NCBI RefSeq assembly: GCF_014489635.1
Contig: NZ_CP060828.1
Span: forward strand, 4,316,001 to 4,380,000
From: Streptomyces roseirectus
GTDB taxonomy: Bacteria; Actinomycetota; Actinomycetes; Streptomycetales; Streptomycetaceae
Length of the DNA: 64,000 nucleotides
Direction: 5' to 3'
The position numbers and the translations under genes are program-made. A model generated the notes under the pieces. That model was not told where the DNA came from, made no database searches, and saw only the letters and a list, made by a program, of their open reading frames with translations. Positions 43,845 through 53,246 of the stretch are shown one piece after another (the stretch's first letter is position 1; each line of letters starts with the position of its first letter).

Positions 43845-45365
43845 TCACGCGGTGACCGGCTCCAGGAACCCCTGTTCCACCAGCAGCCGGATCTGCGCGG
43901 GCGTACGGTCCCGCAGCACCACCGGGTCCTCGCCGACGAGCTGGGCGATCGCGTCGAGGATCACCCCGGCGCTCAGCGACCCGTCGCACACGCCCGCGAA
44001 CCCGGCGCCGACGGTGTCGACCTTGGTGGCCCGGCGCATCCCCCGGTGCTGGCGCAGGACGACGTGCTCGGGGTCGTCCGCGCCGGGCAGCCCGACCTGT
44101 TCCTGGACGACCTCGGGGGCGAGCGTGAAGTGGGCGGCGAGGAGGGCCGCGTCGTCGTGGTCGCGCAGGTAGTCGACGCGCTCGAAGTGCGCGCGGATCG
44201 CGTCCCCGAGGGGCTGCTCGACGGAGTGCGGCCACTCCTCGACCGTGAGGGACGGCTCGGCGGCGGACGTCCTGCGCAGGGTGATCCACCCGAAGCCGAC
44301 GGCCTTCACCTTGCGCGCCTCGAACTCGTCCAGCCAGGCGTCGTAGCGCTCCTGGTAGGCCGTCGGGTCGTCGCGGTGGTCGCCGGCGTCGCGCAGCCAC
44401 AGCTCGGCGTACTGGGTGACGTCCTGCACCTCGCGCTGGACGATCCAGGCGTCGCAGCCGCGCGGCACCCAGGAGCGCAGCCGGTCCTGCCAGTCCTCGC
44501 CCTCGACGTGCTGCCAGTTGGCGAGGAACTGCGCGTACCCGCCGTCGTTCAGCCGCTCGCCGGCGCCCTGGACGAGCGCGCGGCACAGGTCGTCGCCGCC
44601 CATGCCGCCGTCCCGGTAGGTCAGGCGGGCGCCGGGGGAGATGACGAAGGGCGGGTTGGAGACGACCAGGTCGTACGTCTCGCCGTCTCGCAGGGGCTCG
44701 TACAGCGAGCCCGCGCGCAGGTCGGCCGCCGGGACGCCGGAAAGGGCGAGCGTGAGGGCGGTGATGTGCAGGGCGCGGGGGTTGAGGTCGGTGGCCGTCA
44801 CGCGCGTGGCGTGCCGGGCGGCGTGCAGCGCCTGGATGCCGGAGCCGGTGCCGAGGTCGAGCGCGGAGGCGACGGGCGTGCGGACGGTGATCCCGGCGAG
44901 CGTCGTCGAGGCGCCGCCGACGCCGAGCACGACGGCCTCGTCCCGCTTGCCGATGCCGCCGGCGCCGCCGACCGCGCATCCGAGGTCCGAGACGACGTAC
45001 CAGTCCTCGCCGTCGGGCCCGCCGTACGGGCGTACGTCGACGGTGGCCGCGACCTCGGCGCCCTCGCGGGTCAGCCAGCCGCTCTCCACGCACGCGTCGA
45101 CCGGCAGGACGTCCGCCACGCGTGCGTGGGGCACCGTGTGCTGGAGGAGGAAGAGGCGGACCAGTGTCTCCAGCGGTGAGCCGCCGCGCGTCGCGCGCAG
45201 CGCCGGCACCGTCTCGCTGCGGGCCAGCGCCGCGTACGCGGGGGCGCCGAGCAGGTCGAGCAGGCCGTCGGCGGTGAACGAGGCCGCGAGCAGGGCCTCG
45301 CGCAGCCGGGCGGTCACATCGACGCGGTCGGACGAGGGCAGCGGGGAGAGGGTGGCTTCACTCAC
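43845..45365 (-). CDS. Class I SAM-dependent methyltransferase (HemK/RsmC-like)
   Basis: The protein is 506 aa. The N-terminal 140 residues form a helical accessory region. The Rossmann core carries SALDLGTGSGIQALHAARHA (SAM-binding motif I), TDLNPRALHITALTLALSG and VVSNPPFVISPGARLTYRD. The NPPF tetrad is typical of enzymes that methylate amino groups of Gln or of bases in rRNA/DNA. A C-terminal 200-residue extension may hold the substrate. GTG/ATG 45365 gives MSEATLSPLPSSDRVDVTAR. The substrate is unknown. Confidence 0.8.
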   Translation of the reverse strand: MSEATLSPLPSSDRVDVTARLREALLAASFTADGLLDLLGAPAYAALARSETVPALRATRGGSPLETLVRLFLLQHTVPHARVADVLPVDACVESGWLTREGAEVAATVDVRPYGGPDGEDWYVVSDLGCAVGGAGGIGKRDEAVVLGVGGASTTLAGITVRTPVASALDLGTGSGIQALHAARHATRVTATDLNPRALHITALTLALSGVPAADLRAGSLYEPLRDGETYDLVVSNPPFVISPGARLTYRDGGMGGDDLCRALVQGAGERLNDGGYAQFLANWQHVEGEDWQDRLRSWVPRGCDAWIVQREVQDVTQYAELWLRDAGDHRDDPTAYQERYDAWLDEFEARKVKAVGFGWITLRRTSAAEPSLTVEEWPHSVEQPLGDAIRAHFERVDYLRDHDDAALLAAHFTLAPEVVQEQVGLPGADDPEHVVLRQHRGMRRATKVDTVGAGFAGVCDGSLSAGVILDAIAQLVGEDPVVLRDRTPAQIRLLVEQGFLEPVTA

Positions 45366-45608
45366 ACGCTCATTGTCCCCCGTCCCCGCCCTCCCGAACG
45401 GCTCCGCCCACGAGATCGGGGACCTTCCGGGGCCGTCCCCTAGGGCACAGCGACCACCCTTCGGGCCGGCTCCCCTTAGGGGACACCGGGCCGGAGGAGC
45501 ACCGCCCGCTCTCCGGGAGCCTCACCGGACGCGAGACCGCCGGCGTCCCTCCCGGAGCCTCGCCGCCCGCCCCGGAGGTCTCGCCGGCCGCCCTCTCAAC
45601 CCGCTCTC
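45366..45608. promoter_or_regulatory. Intergenic region with a nested inverted repeat
   Basis: TCCCC-TTA-GGGGA (45471-45483) is a perfect short hairpin. GTCCCCTA (45435-45442) and TAGGGGAC (45477-45484) form a longer inverted repeat. These may end the lipoprotein transcript or regulate the methyltransferase gene. Confidence 0.4.
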
Positions 45609-46322
45609 TCAGCCCGCCGTGGAAGAAGCGCTCGGCGTGGCCGAACCAGAAGCCGAGCCCGCACCGGCACCAGCACCGGCGCCCGCGCCGGCCCCCGACG
45701 GCGTAGCCGCCCCCGAAGGCGCCCCCGCGCCCCCGACCGACGCCGACTCCGACGCCGGTGCCGACGGAACCGCCGTCTGCTTGCAGCTGTCCTGCTCCAC
45801 CATCGCCCGCTTCACCTCACCCGTCTCCAGGTCGGTCAGCGCGGTGTCGCTGGTCTTGAGGGTCTTGAGGTCGGAGGCGACGGCTTCGAGGCCGACGGAG
45901 AACTTGCCCTCGCTCTTGGTGTCGAGCGCGTCGGTCTTGGTCTTGAGGCCGGCGTACGACGTGGAGAGCGCGGTGAGGGCCGTGACGGCGTTCTGCTGCT
46001 TCGTGGCGCCCTCGTCGACGCCCGGGGGCACGCCGGCGGCGCTGATGGCGTCCGCGATGCCCTTGTAGCCGTCGGCCTGCTCCTGGAACGCCTGGGACAG
46101 CGTCTGCTGGACCACCTTCGGGGGGAGGCCGTTGCTGGAGACCTTCTGGATCGAGTCGCTGGCGGTGTCGATCTTGGCCTTCAGTGCCGGCAGGTCGGAG
46201 CAGAGCTTGCCCGCCCAGGCGACGAGGTCCTTGTTCACCTCGTTCTTGTCGCCGCTGCATCCCGACAGCGTCAGTATCAGAACCGCACCGCCGGACAGCG
46301 CGGCCGCGAGCTTCTTGTTCAC
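45609..46322 (-). CDS. Small secreted lipoprotein
   Basis: The protein is 237 aa. Signal peptide VNKKLAAALSGGAVLILTLS is followed by the lipobox SGCSGD, so the mature protein should be lipid-anchored outside. The mature part is a helical domain of about 150 residues (VNKDLVAWAGKLCSDLPALK onward). A low-complexity Ala/Gly/Ser/Pro tail follows. GTG 46322 follows AAGGGA; ATG 46340 would add MEGTDP. No enzymatic motif is seen. The location upstream of hppA is conserved in streptomycetes as far as I recall. Confidence 0.75.
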   Translation of the reverse strand: MNKKLAAALSGGAVLILTLSGCSGDKNEVNKDLVAWAGKLCSDLPALKAKIDTASDSIQKVSSNGLPPKVVQQTLSQAFQEQADGYKGIADAISAAGVPPGVDEGATKQQNAVTALTALSTSYAGLKTKTDALDTKSEGKFSVGLEAVASDLKTLKTSDTALTDLETGEVKRAMVEQDSCKQTAVPSAPASESASVGGAGAPSGAATPSGAGAGAGAGAGAGSASGSATPSASSTAG

Positions 46323-46529
46323 CGGATCGGTCCCTTCCATGGCTCTCGGCCCCGGAAGATACACGCCGCCCCGGCGCCGCCCTCATCGAGAACGGTCCCT
46401 TTGGGCGCCGTCGAGCGTTTTGTCCCGGGGTGCCAAGAGAGAGAAGGCTCACGGCACGCGCGCGGGCACCCGAACAGGCGGCCCACGCGCCCACGCGCGC
46501 GAACCGCCCGCCCAGGGAAACGCCCGCCC

Positions 46530-48890
46530 CTACGGAACAGCCGCCCCCCGCTGCGCGCCCGCCCCTTTCCCGGCCGCGTCCTCCTCCTCGTCCCCCACCG
46601 CGATCCCCCGCCGTTTGGACACGTACACCGCCCCCACGATCACCGCGAGCGCGAGCACCGCGACCAGCACCCGCACGCCGACGCTCTCGTCCGCGCCGTA
46701 CGAGAACTTGATCACCGCGGGGGCGATCAGCAGGGAGACGAGGTTCATGACCTTCAGCAGCGGGTTGATGGCGGGCCCGGCGGTGTCCTTGAAGGGGTCG
46801 CCGACCGTGTCGCCGATGACGGTCGCGGCGTGCGCCTCGCTGCCCTTGCCGCCGTGCCGGCCGTCCTCGACGAGCTTCTTGGCGTTGTCCCAGGCGCCCC
46901 CGGAGTTCGCGAGGAAGACGGCCATCAGCGTGCCCGCGCCGATCGCGCCCGCGAGGAACGCGCCGAGCGCGCCGACGCCCAGCGTGAACCCGACGAAGAT
47001 GGGCGCCATGACGGCGAGCAGCCCCGGCGTGGCGAGTTCCCGCAGTGCGTCCTTCGTGCAGATGTCGACGACCCGCCCGTACTCGGGTTTCTCGGTGTAG
47101 TCCATGATCCCGGGCTTCTCGCGGAACTGCCGGCGCACCTCGAAGACGACCGAACCGGCCGACCGGGACACCGCGTTGATGGCGAGCCCGGAGAACAGGA
47201 ACACGACGGCCGCGCCCGCGATCAGCCCGACGAGGTTGTTGGGCTGCGAGATGTCCATCATCAGGCTCATCGGCGCCCCGTCCCCGCTGAGCTGTTCGCC
47301 GACATCGCGCGCGCCCGTGGTGATGGCGTCCCGGTACGACCCGAAGAGCGCGGCGGCGGCGAGGACGGCGGTGGCGATGGCGATGCCCTTGGTGATGGCC
47401 TTGGTGGTGTTGCCGACGGCGTCGAGGTCGGTGAGCACCTGCGCGCCCGCGCCCTCGACGTCCCCGGACATCTCGGCGATGCCCTGGGCGTTGTCGGAGA
47501 CGGGCCCGAAGGTGTCCATGGCGACGATCACGCCGACGGTCGTCAGCAGCCCGGTCCCGGCCAGCGCGACCGCGAACAGGGCGAGCATGATCGACGTCCC
47601 GCCGAGCAGGAACGCCCCGTACACCCCGAGGCCGATCAGCAGGGCGGTGTAGACGGCCGATTCGAGGCCGATGGAGATCCCGGCCAGGACGACGGTCGCG
47701 GGGCCTGTGAGGGACGTCTTGCCGATGTCCTTGACGGGCCGCCGGGTGGTCTCCGTGAAGTACCCGGTGAGCTGCTGGATCAGCGCGGCCAGGACGATCC
47801 CGATGGCGACGGCGACCAGGGCGAGGACGCGCGGATCGCCGTCCCGGCCGCTGATCGCGGTGTCGCCGACGCCGTCCAGGTCGCCGTAGGAGCCCGGCAG
47901 GTAGACGAAGACGGCGAGGGCGACCAGGGCGAGGGAGATCACGGCGGAGATGAAGAAGCCGCGGTTGATGGCGCTCATGCCGCTGCGGTCGCTGCGGCGC
48001 GGGGCGACCGCGAAGACGCCGATCATGGCGGTGATCACACCGATCGCCGGGACCAGCAGCGGGAACGCGAGTCCGGCGTCGCCGAAGGCGGCCTTGCCGA
48101 GGATCAGCGCGGCGACCAGGGTCACGGCGTAGGACTCGAAGAGGTCGGCGGCCATCCCCGCGCAGTCGCCGACGTTGTCGCCCACGTTGTCGGCGATGGT
48201 CGCGGCGTTGCGGGGGTCGTCCTCCGGGATGCCCTTCTCGACCTTGCCGACCAGGTCGGCGCCGACGTCGGCGGCCTTGGTGAAGATGCCGCCGCCGACC
48301 CGCATGAACATGGCGATGAGGGCGGCGCCCAGGCCGAAGCCCTCCAGGACCTTCGGGGCGTCGGCCGCGTAGACCAGGACGACGCAGGAGGCGCCGAAGA
48401 GGCCGAGGCCGACCGTGAACATGCCGACGACGCCACCCGTACGGAACGCGATCTTCATCGCTTTGTGGCTGACGGCGGTGAGATCCTTTTCCGGTTCACC
48501 TTCCGCCGGTGTCGCTTCTCTGGCCGCCGCGGCGACCCGTACATTACTGCGCACCGCGAGCCACATGCCGATATAACCGGTGGCCGCGGAGAACGCCGCT
48601 CCTATCAGAAAGAACAGCGAACGTCCGATCCGCTGATTCCAGTCGTCGGCCGGCAGCAACAGCAGAAGGAAGACCACGACCACCGCGAACACGCCGAGCG
48701 TGCGCAGTTGCCTCGCGAGATAGGCGTTCGCGCCCTCCTGGACCGCCGCCGCGATCTCCTTCATGCGGTCGGTGCCCTCGCCGGCCCGCAGCACCTGACG
48801 CAGCAGCACACCCGCGACGGCGAGCGCCGCCAGCGCGACGAGGGCGATGACCACCACCAGGACACGATTTCCGTCGGTCAGCTCCGCCAT
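46530..48890 (-). CDS. hppA: Membrane-bound proton-translocating pyrophosphatase
   Basis: The 786-aa integral membrane protein has about 16 hydrophobic segments. Catalytic motifs are GGGIFTKAADVGADLVGKVE, then GIPEDDPRNAATIADNVGDN and VGDCAGMAADLFESY. They bind Mg-pyrophosphate and couple its hydrolysis to proton export. The C-terminal copy GDTVGDPFKDTAGPAINPLL is also conserved. An Ala in the ATAVLAAAALFGSY region suggests the potassium-independent type, but this needs alignment. ATG 48890 follows AAGGAGGA. It is monocistronic, with a hairpin at 49093-49118 ending the upstream operon. Confidence 0.93.
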   Translation of the reverse strand: MAELTDGNRVLVVVIALVALAALAVAGVLLRQVLRAGEGTDRMKEIAAAVQEGANAYLARQLRTLGVFAVVVVFLLLLLPADDWNQRIGRSLFFLIGAAFSAATGYIGMWLAVRSNVRVAAAAREATPAEGEPEKDLTAVSHKAMKIAFRTGGVVGMFTVGLGLFGASCVVLVYAADAPKVLEGFGLGAALIAMFMRVGGGIFTKAADVGADLVGKVEKGIPEDDPRNAATIADNVGDNVGDCAGMAADLFESYAVTLVAALILGKAAFGDAGLAFPLLVPAIGVITAMIGVFAVAPRRSDRSGMSAINRGFFISAVISLALVALAVFVYLPGSYGDLDGVGDTAISGRDGDPRVLALVAVAIGIVLAALIQQLTGYFTETTRRPVKDIGKTSLTGPATVVLAGISIGLESAVYTALLIGLGVYGAFLLGGTSIMLALFAVALAGTGLLTTVGVIVAMDTFGPVSDNAQGIAEMSGDVEGAGAQVLTDLDAVGNTTKAITKGIAIATAVLAAAALFGSYRDAITTGARDVGEQLSGDGAPMSLMMDISQPNNLVGLIAGAAVVFLFSGLAINAVSRSAGSVVFEVRRQFREKPGIMDYTEKPEYGRVVDICTKDALRELATPGLLAVMAPIFVGFTLGVGALGAFLAGAIGAGTLMAVFLANSGGAWDNAKKLVEDGRHGGKGSEAHAATVIGDTVGDPFKDTAGPAINPLLKVMNLVSLLIAPAVIKFSYGADESVGVRVLVAVLALAVIVGAVYVSKRRGIAVGDEEEDAAGKGAGAQRGAAVP

Positions 48891-49092
48891 TCGTCCTCCT
48901 TGACGCTTGGGCTGAGCTCAAAGATGTGGACGGATTGTAGGTACCGGAACCCGATCAATACAGTGCGGGGGAGGCAGAATTCGCCGCCGCGTCAAGTAAT
49001 GAGTTCGGGGCATTGATCGTGAATTCCTTCACGCACCCAAGATTGTTTTTACGAATCCAGTGTAAATGTTAATCGGCGGGCCCGCACATGCC

Positions 49093-49118
49093 GAAGGGCC
49101 CCACTGCGGGGGCCCTTC
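49093..49118. terminator. Terminator after the bldG/anti-sigma operon
   Basis: GAAGGGCCCC (49093-49102) pairs perfectly with GGGGCCCTTC (49109-49118) around ACTGCG. It lies 17 bases beyond the anti-sigma factor stop, on the hppA side. Confidence 0.75.
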
Positions 49119-49134
49119 AGGTACCGCGGGGTGA

Positions 49135-49527
49135 TTATGCCGATGTGGCCGGCCACGTCATCCGGATCAGTCCCGGGGTGACCTGTACGTCGTCCACGAG
49201 CCCGCTGATGACCGCGAGGCCCATGTCGTCCTCCTCGGCCTCGGGGCCGCCGGACGCGCCGTCGCCGGGGGCCGCGGCCGGGGCCTCGTCGCCGACCTCG
49301 ATGGAGAACTGCTTCTCCTCCTCGATCAGCGCGACCTTCACGGGCGCGGTGAGCCCGGCGCTCTGGTGGAGCCCCACCGCGCGCGTGCATGCCTCGCCGA
49401 CGGCGAGCCGGACCTCGTCGAGTACGGCCTCGTCCACTCCGGCCCTGCGCGCCACCGCTGCCGCCACCAGTCGGGCGGTCCTGACGTGCTCGGGCAGCGC
49501 GCTGAAGCGGAGTTCAACGGTGGCCAT
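49135..49527 (-). CDS. RsbW-like anti-sigma regulatory factor (HATPase)
   Basis: The protein is 130 aa. ATVELRFSALPEHVRTARLV leads into a GHKL-type fold with VRLAVGEACTRAVGLHQSAG (N box) and DDMGLAVISGLVDDVQV (G box, reduced). Proteins of this kind bind sigma factors or phosphorylate an anti-anti-sigma factor. An acidic insert (GASGGPEAEEDD) lies in the ATP lid. It lies downstream of bldG on the same strand and is the BldG-linked anti-sigma factor that I recall from S. coelicolor. ATG 49527 follows GAGGGGGA. Confidence 0.88.
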   Translation of the reverse strand: MATVELRFSALPEHVRTARLVAAAVARRAGVDEAVLDEVRLAVGEACTRAVGLHQSAGLTAPVKVALIEEEKQFSIEVGDEAPAAAPGDGASGGPEAEEDDMGLAVISGLVDDVQVTPGLIRMTWPATSA

Positions 49528-49565
49528 GCGTCCCCCTCGGAACTACGGGCGTGCTGTGGGAAGGC

Positions 49566-49590
49566 CGGGCCGCCGGTGAACGGCGGCCCG
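49566..49590 (-). promoter_or_regulatory. Hairpin between bldG and the anti-sigma gene
   Basis: CGGGCCGCCG (49566-49575) pairs perfectly with CGGCGGCCCG (49581-49590) around GTGAA. It lies in the 107-bp gap between the two genes and could be a partial terminator that gives more bldG than anti-sigma mRNA. Confidence 0.55.
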
Positions 49591-49634
49591 GTCCCCCCTG
49601 GTCGTTCAACTGCTGTACCGCGTACGGGCGGAGG

Positions 49635-49976
49635 TCAGTCGGTGGCCTGCACCGCGTCCTCGACCGAGGTGTGGATCGGGAACACCTTGGTGAGCCCCGT
49701 GATCCGGAAGATCTTGAGAATGCGCTCCTGGTTGCAGACCAGTCGCAGCGAGCCCTCGTGGGCGCGCACACGCTTGAGACCGCCGACCAGCACGCCGAGC
49801 CCGGTGGAGTCGAGGAAGTCCACGCCCTCCATGTCGACGACGAGGTGGAAACTCCCGTCGTTCACCAGCTCGACCAGCTGCTCACGCAGCTTGGGCGCGG
49901 TATATACGTCGATTTCGCCACCGACCCTGACGATCGTGCGATCGCCGATGGTCTCGGTCGACAGGGACAGGTCCAC
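49635..49976 (-). CDS. bldG: Anti-anti-sigma factor BldG
   Basis: The 113-aa STAS-domain protein begins [20 protein letters not shown]. The phosphorylation site is S57 in [13 protein letters not shown]. BldG is needed for aerial growth and antibiotic production in Streptomyces; unphosphorylated BldG binds anti-sigma factors and frees their sigma factors. Length and sequence fit the family exactly. The downstream gene encodes an anti-sigma factor. It diverges from a helicase gene 80 bp away. Confidence 0.95.
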   Translation of the reverse strand: MDLSLSTETIGDRTIVRVGGEIDVYTAPKLREQLVELVNDGSFHLVVDMEGVDFLDSTGLGVLVGGLKRVRAHEGSLRLVCNQERILKIFRITGLTKVFPIHTSVEDAVQATD

Positions 49977-50056
49977 GGATCCTCCAGCACCTTGCTATCG
50001 AGCGGTCGCCCCTCGGGACACCTAGGCAGGAGCCCCTGGACGGTTCGCCAGCCGCG

Positions 50057-52486
50057 ATGGCATTCAATCACTTACCGGCAGGCGTGCACGACGCCTTCGC
50101 TCCATTGTCCGTCACGCCGGTGACACACTCGGTGCCGATGGCCAAGAAACACCGATCCGATCGACCCTCGCCGCAGGCCCTGCTGCACAGCCTCGCAGCC
50201 ACGCCCGAGCGCGCCTCGCGCATCACCCATACGGAGCACTTGCCCCCGCGCGCGGGCCGTCATGCCGTCTGGCCGGACCGGATCCGCGCGGAGGTGATCG
50301 CGGCCGTGCGCGCGTACGGCATCCCGGACCCCTGGGCGCACCAGGCACTCGCGGCCGAACACGCCCTGGACGGCGACTCGGTGGTGGTCGCCACGGGCAC
50401 CGCCTCGGGCAAGTCCCTGGCCTATCTCGTACCGGTCCTGAGCGCCCTGCTGGACGGCTCCGAGGCCCCCAACGGCCGTGGCGCGACCGCTCTCTACCTC
50501 GCCCCGACGAAGGCGCTGGCGGCGGATCAGCTGCGTTCGGTGAAGGAACTTTCACAACCTCTCGGCACCTCGGTGCGTCCTGCTGTGTACGACGGGGACA
50601 CACCGGTGGAGGAGCGTGAATGGGTACGGCAGTACGGCACCTACGTGCTCACCAATCCGGACATGCTGCACCGTGGCATCCTCCCCTCGCACGCGCGCTG
50701 GTCGTCGTTCCTCAAGGCCCTGAAGTTCGTCGTGGTGGACGAATGTCACACCTACCGGGGTGTGTTCGGCTCCCACGTCGCCCAAGTCCTGCGCCGGCTG
50801 CGGCGCCTGTGCGCCCGCTACGGCTCCTCCCCGGTGTTCCTGCTGGCCTCGGCGACGGCCGCCGAGCCCTCCGTCGCGGCCGGGCGGCTGACGGGCCTGC
50901 CGGTCGTCGAGGTCGCGGACGACGCCTCCCCGCGCGGGGAGCTGGCGTTCGCCCTGTGGGAGCCGCCGCTGACCGAACTGGAGGGCGAGAAGGGCGCCCC
51001 GGTGCGGCGCACGGCGATCGCCGAGACGGCCGACCTGCTGACCGACCTCGCCGTCCAGAACGTCCGCACGGTCGCCTTCGTGCGCTCGCGGCGCGGTGCC
51101 GAGCTGATCTCCGTCATCGCCCAGGAACGGCTCGCGGAGGTCGACCGGTCGCTCGCGCGCAGGGTGGCCGCGTACCGGGGCGGCTACCTGCCCGAGGAGC
51201 GGCGCGCGCTCGAAGGCGCCCTGCACTCCGGCGAGTTGCTGGGCCTCGCCGCGACGACGGCCCTGGAGCTGGGCGTGGACGTCTCGGGGCTGGACGCCGT
51301 CCTGATAGCCGGGTACCCCGGCACGCGGGCGTCCCTGTGGCAGCAGGCGGGGCGCGCGGGGCGGGGCGGTGAGGGGGCGCTCGCGATCCTCGTCGCGCGT
51401 GACGACCCGCTGGACACGTTCCTCGTCCACCATCCCGAGGCGCTGTTCGACCAGCCCGTCGAGTCGACGGTCCTCGACCCCGACAACCCGTACGTCCTCG
51501 CGCCCCATCTGTGTGCTGCGGCGTCCGAACTTCCGCTGACCGAGGACGACTTCGAGCTGTTCGGGCCCTCCGCCAAGGATCTCCTCCCGCAGTTGGAGGC
51601 GGCCCGGCTGCTGCGCCGGCGCACCAAGGCGTGGCACTGGACGCGCCGCGAGCGCGCCGCCGACCTCGCGGACATCCGGGGCGAGGGGGGTACGCCGGTC
51701 CAGATCGTCGAGTCCGGCACCGGGCGCCTCCTCGGCACCGTCGACGCCGGCTCCGCGCACACGTCCGTCCACGAGGGCGCCGTCCACCTCCACCAGGGGC
51801 GCACGTACCTCGTCCGCTCGCTCGACCTGGACGACGCGACGGCCCTCGTTGAGGAGGCCAGCCCCCCGTACTCGACGATCGCCCGCGACACGACGTCCAT
51901 CGCGGTGCTCTCCACGGACGCCGAGATCCCCTGGGGCGAGGGGACGCTGCACTACGGCTCCGTCGAGGTCACCAACCAGGTCGTCTCGTTCCTGCGGCGC
52001 CGGGTGCTGACGGGCGAGGTCCTGGGCGAGACCAAGCTCGACCTCCCGCCCCGCACACTGCGCACCCGCGCGGTCTGGTGGACGCTGACGGAGGACCAGT
52101 TGGAGCGGGCGAACATCTCCCCGGAGATCCTGGGCGGCGCTCTCCACGCCGCCGAACACGCCTCCATCGGCATGCTCCCCCTCTTCGCGACCTGCGACCG
52201 CTGGGACATCGGCGGCGTCTCCATCCCCCTCCACCCCGACACCCTCCTCCCCACGGTCTTCGTCTACGACGGCCACCCCGGCGGCGCCGGCTTCGCAGAG
52301 CGCGCCTTCCACACCGCCGCGCCCTGGCTCACCGCCACCCTGGAAGCCATCACCACCTGCCCCTGCGACACCGGCTGCCCCTCCTGCATCCAGTCCCCCA
52401 AATGCGGCAACGGCAACGAACCGCTGCACAAACGGGGGGCGGTACGGGTACTGCGGGAGCTGCTTCGGGGGGCGACGGGGGCGTGA
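50057..52486 (+). CDS. DEAD/DEAH-type helicase with DUF1998 domain (MrfA-like)
   Basis: The protein is 809 aa. Walker A is VATGTASGKSLAYLVPVL (K119), motif II DECH (D228) sits in VVVDECHTYRGVFGSHV, and motif III is LLASATAAEP. Motif VI lies in WQQAGRAGRGGEGALAILVA. The C-terminal DUF1998 region has the four Cys of CPCDTGCPSCIQSPKCGNGN, a zinc site. This matches the MrfA/Hrq1-like family; B. subtilis MrfA acts in mitomycin damage repair. ATG 50057 is used; M at 50138 is also possible. It diverges from bldG and is followed by the tad locus on the other strand. Confidence 0.85.
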   Translation: MAFNHLPAGVHDAFAPLSVTPVTHSVPMAKKHRSDRPSPQALLHSLAATPERASRITHTEHLPPRAGRHAVWPDRIRAEVIAAVRAYGIPDPWAHQALAAEHALDGDSVVVATGTASGKSLAYLVPVLSALLDGSEAPNGRGATALYLAPTKALAADQLRSVKELSQPLGTSVRPAVYDGDTPVEEREWVRQYGTYVLTNPDMLHRGILPSHARWSSFLKALKFVVVDECHTYRGVFGSHVAQVLRRLRRLCARYGSSPVFLLASATAAEPSVAAGRLTGLPVVEVADDASPRGELAFALWEPPLTELEGEKGAPVRRTAIAETADLLTDLAVQNVRTVAFVRSRRGAELISVIAQERLAEVDRSLARRVAAYRGGYLPEERRALEGALHSGELLGLAATTALELGVDVSGLDAVLIAGYPGTRASLWQQAGRAGRGGEGALAILVARDDPLDTFLVHHPEALFDQPVESTVLDPDNPYVLAPHLCAAASELPLTEDDFELFGPSAKDLLPQLEAARLLRRRTKAWHWTRRERAADLADIRGEGGTPVQIVESGTGRLLGTVDAGSAHTSVHEGAVHLHQGRTYLVRSLDLDDATALVEEASPPYSTIARDTTSIAVLSTDAEIPWGEGTLHYGSVEVTNQVVSFLRRRVLTGEVLGETKLDLPPRTLRTRAVWWTLTEDQLERANISPEILGGALHAAEHASIGMLPLFATCDRWDIGGVSIPLHPDTLLPTVFVYDGHPGGAGFAERAFHTAAPWLTATLEAITTCPCDTGCPSCIQSPKCGNGNEPLHKRGAVRVLRELLRGATGA

Positions 52487-52898
52487 GGGACGGGGGCACG
52501 GGAGATGTGGAGAGGCGAGGTGGTGGCGCGGGGCGGGCATATCGGGGCGCGAGGGGCTGGGGGCGCGGCGGGCGTACCGGAGGCGCGAGGGACGGGTCAC
52601 GGGGCGGCATTCCGCAGGCGTAAGGGGCGGGGCCCCAGGGCGGCCGTACCGGAGGAGTAAGGGAAACGGGGTCACGGGGCGGGCATACCGGCCGCGTGAG
52701 GGGGCTGAGGGTACGGGCGGGGCGTACGAGGACGAAGGGACGTGAGGCTGTTCCGACGTCCGGCTCCGCCGCATGGCCTCGACCGACCCGCGGCGCATCC
52801 ACACCCCGTAAGCCGCACCACCCTCAGGGGCGCGGGGAACTGCGCGACCAGCCACAGCGAACCCGCACCCCACCCCACCACCTCACCCACCCATCACC
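52487..52898. repeat. Intergenic stretch with a common streptomycete repeat
   Basis: No gene is supported. The first half is a purine-rich run of GGGGCGNGG-like units. At 52824-52857 is a repeat (CAGGGGCGCGGGGAACTGCG and the following CGACCAGCCAC) that I recall as scattered in intergenic regions of many Streptomyces genomes. Confidence 0.5.
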
Positions 52899-53246
52899 TC
52901 ACCCTCCTCCCACCTCCACACGCCCCGCCCGAGCCCGCGCCTCCGCCGCGAACGGCCCCTTCCCCACCCCCACCGTCAGATCCACCACCTCCCCCACGAC
53001 AACACACCGCACCACCCACCCACCCTGCGCCCGAGCCACCCGCCCGGCCCGCTCACAAGCCGCCGCCTCCCCCTCCAGCACACCCCCCGCAGCGGCCAAC
53101 GCCGCGAGATCAGCCCCACCGGCGGCCCGATGCCGGACGACGACGGCCTGCCCCAGCGCCAGCACACCCCCGAACACGACACACAGCACCCCCACCACGA
53201 AGAGCCCCCACACGCTGGCCGACCCCCGGTCACGTGAACGCCTCAC
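52899..53246 (-). CDS. TadE-like secreted/pilus-associated protein
   Basis: The protein is 115 aa. VRRSRDRGSASVWGLFVVGV leads into a hydrophobic helix and RHRAAGGADLAALAAAGGVL. This matches the helicase/secretion-neighbourhood TadE-like family found next to the DUF1998 helicase in actinomycetes. One transmembrane segment anchors the protein. GTG 53246 overlaps the TadE stop by 4 bases, showing translational coupling. It is the last gene of the tad cluster. Confidence 0.75.
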   Translation of the reverse strand: MRRSRDRGSASVWGLFVVGVLCVVFGGVLALGQAVVVRHRAAGGADLAALAAAGGVLEGEAAACERAGRVARAQGGWVVRCVVVGEVVDLTVGVGKGPFAAEARARAGRVEVGGG

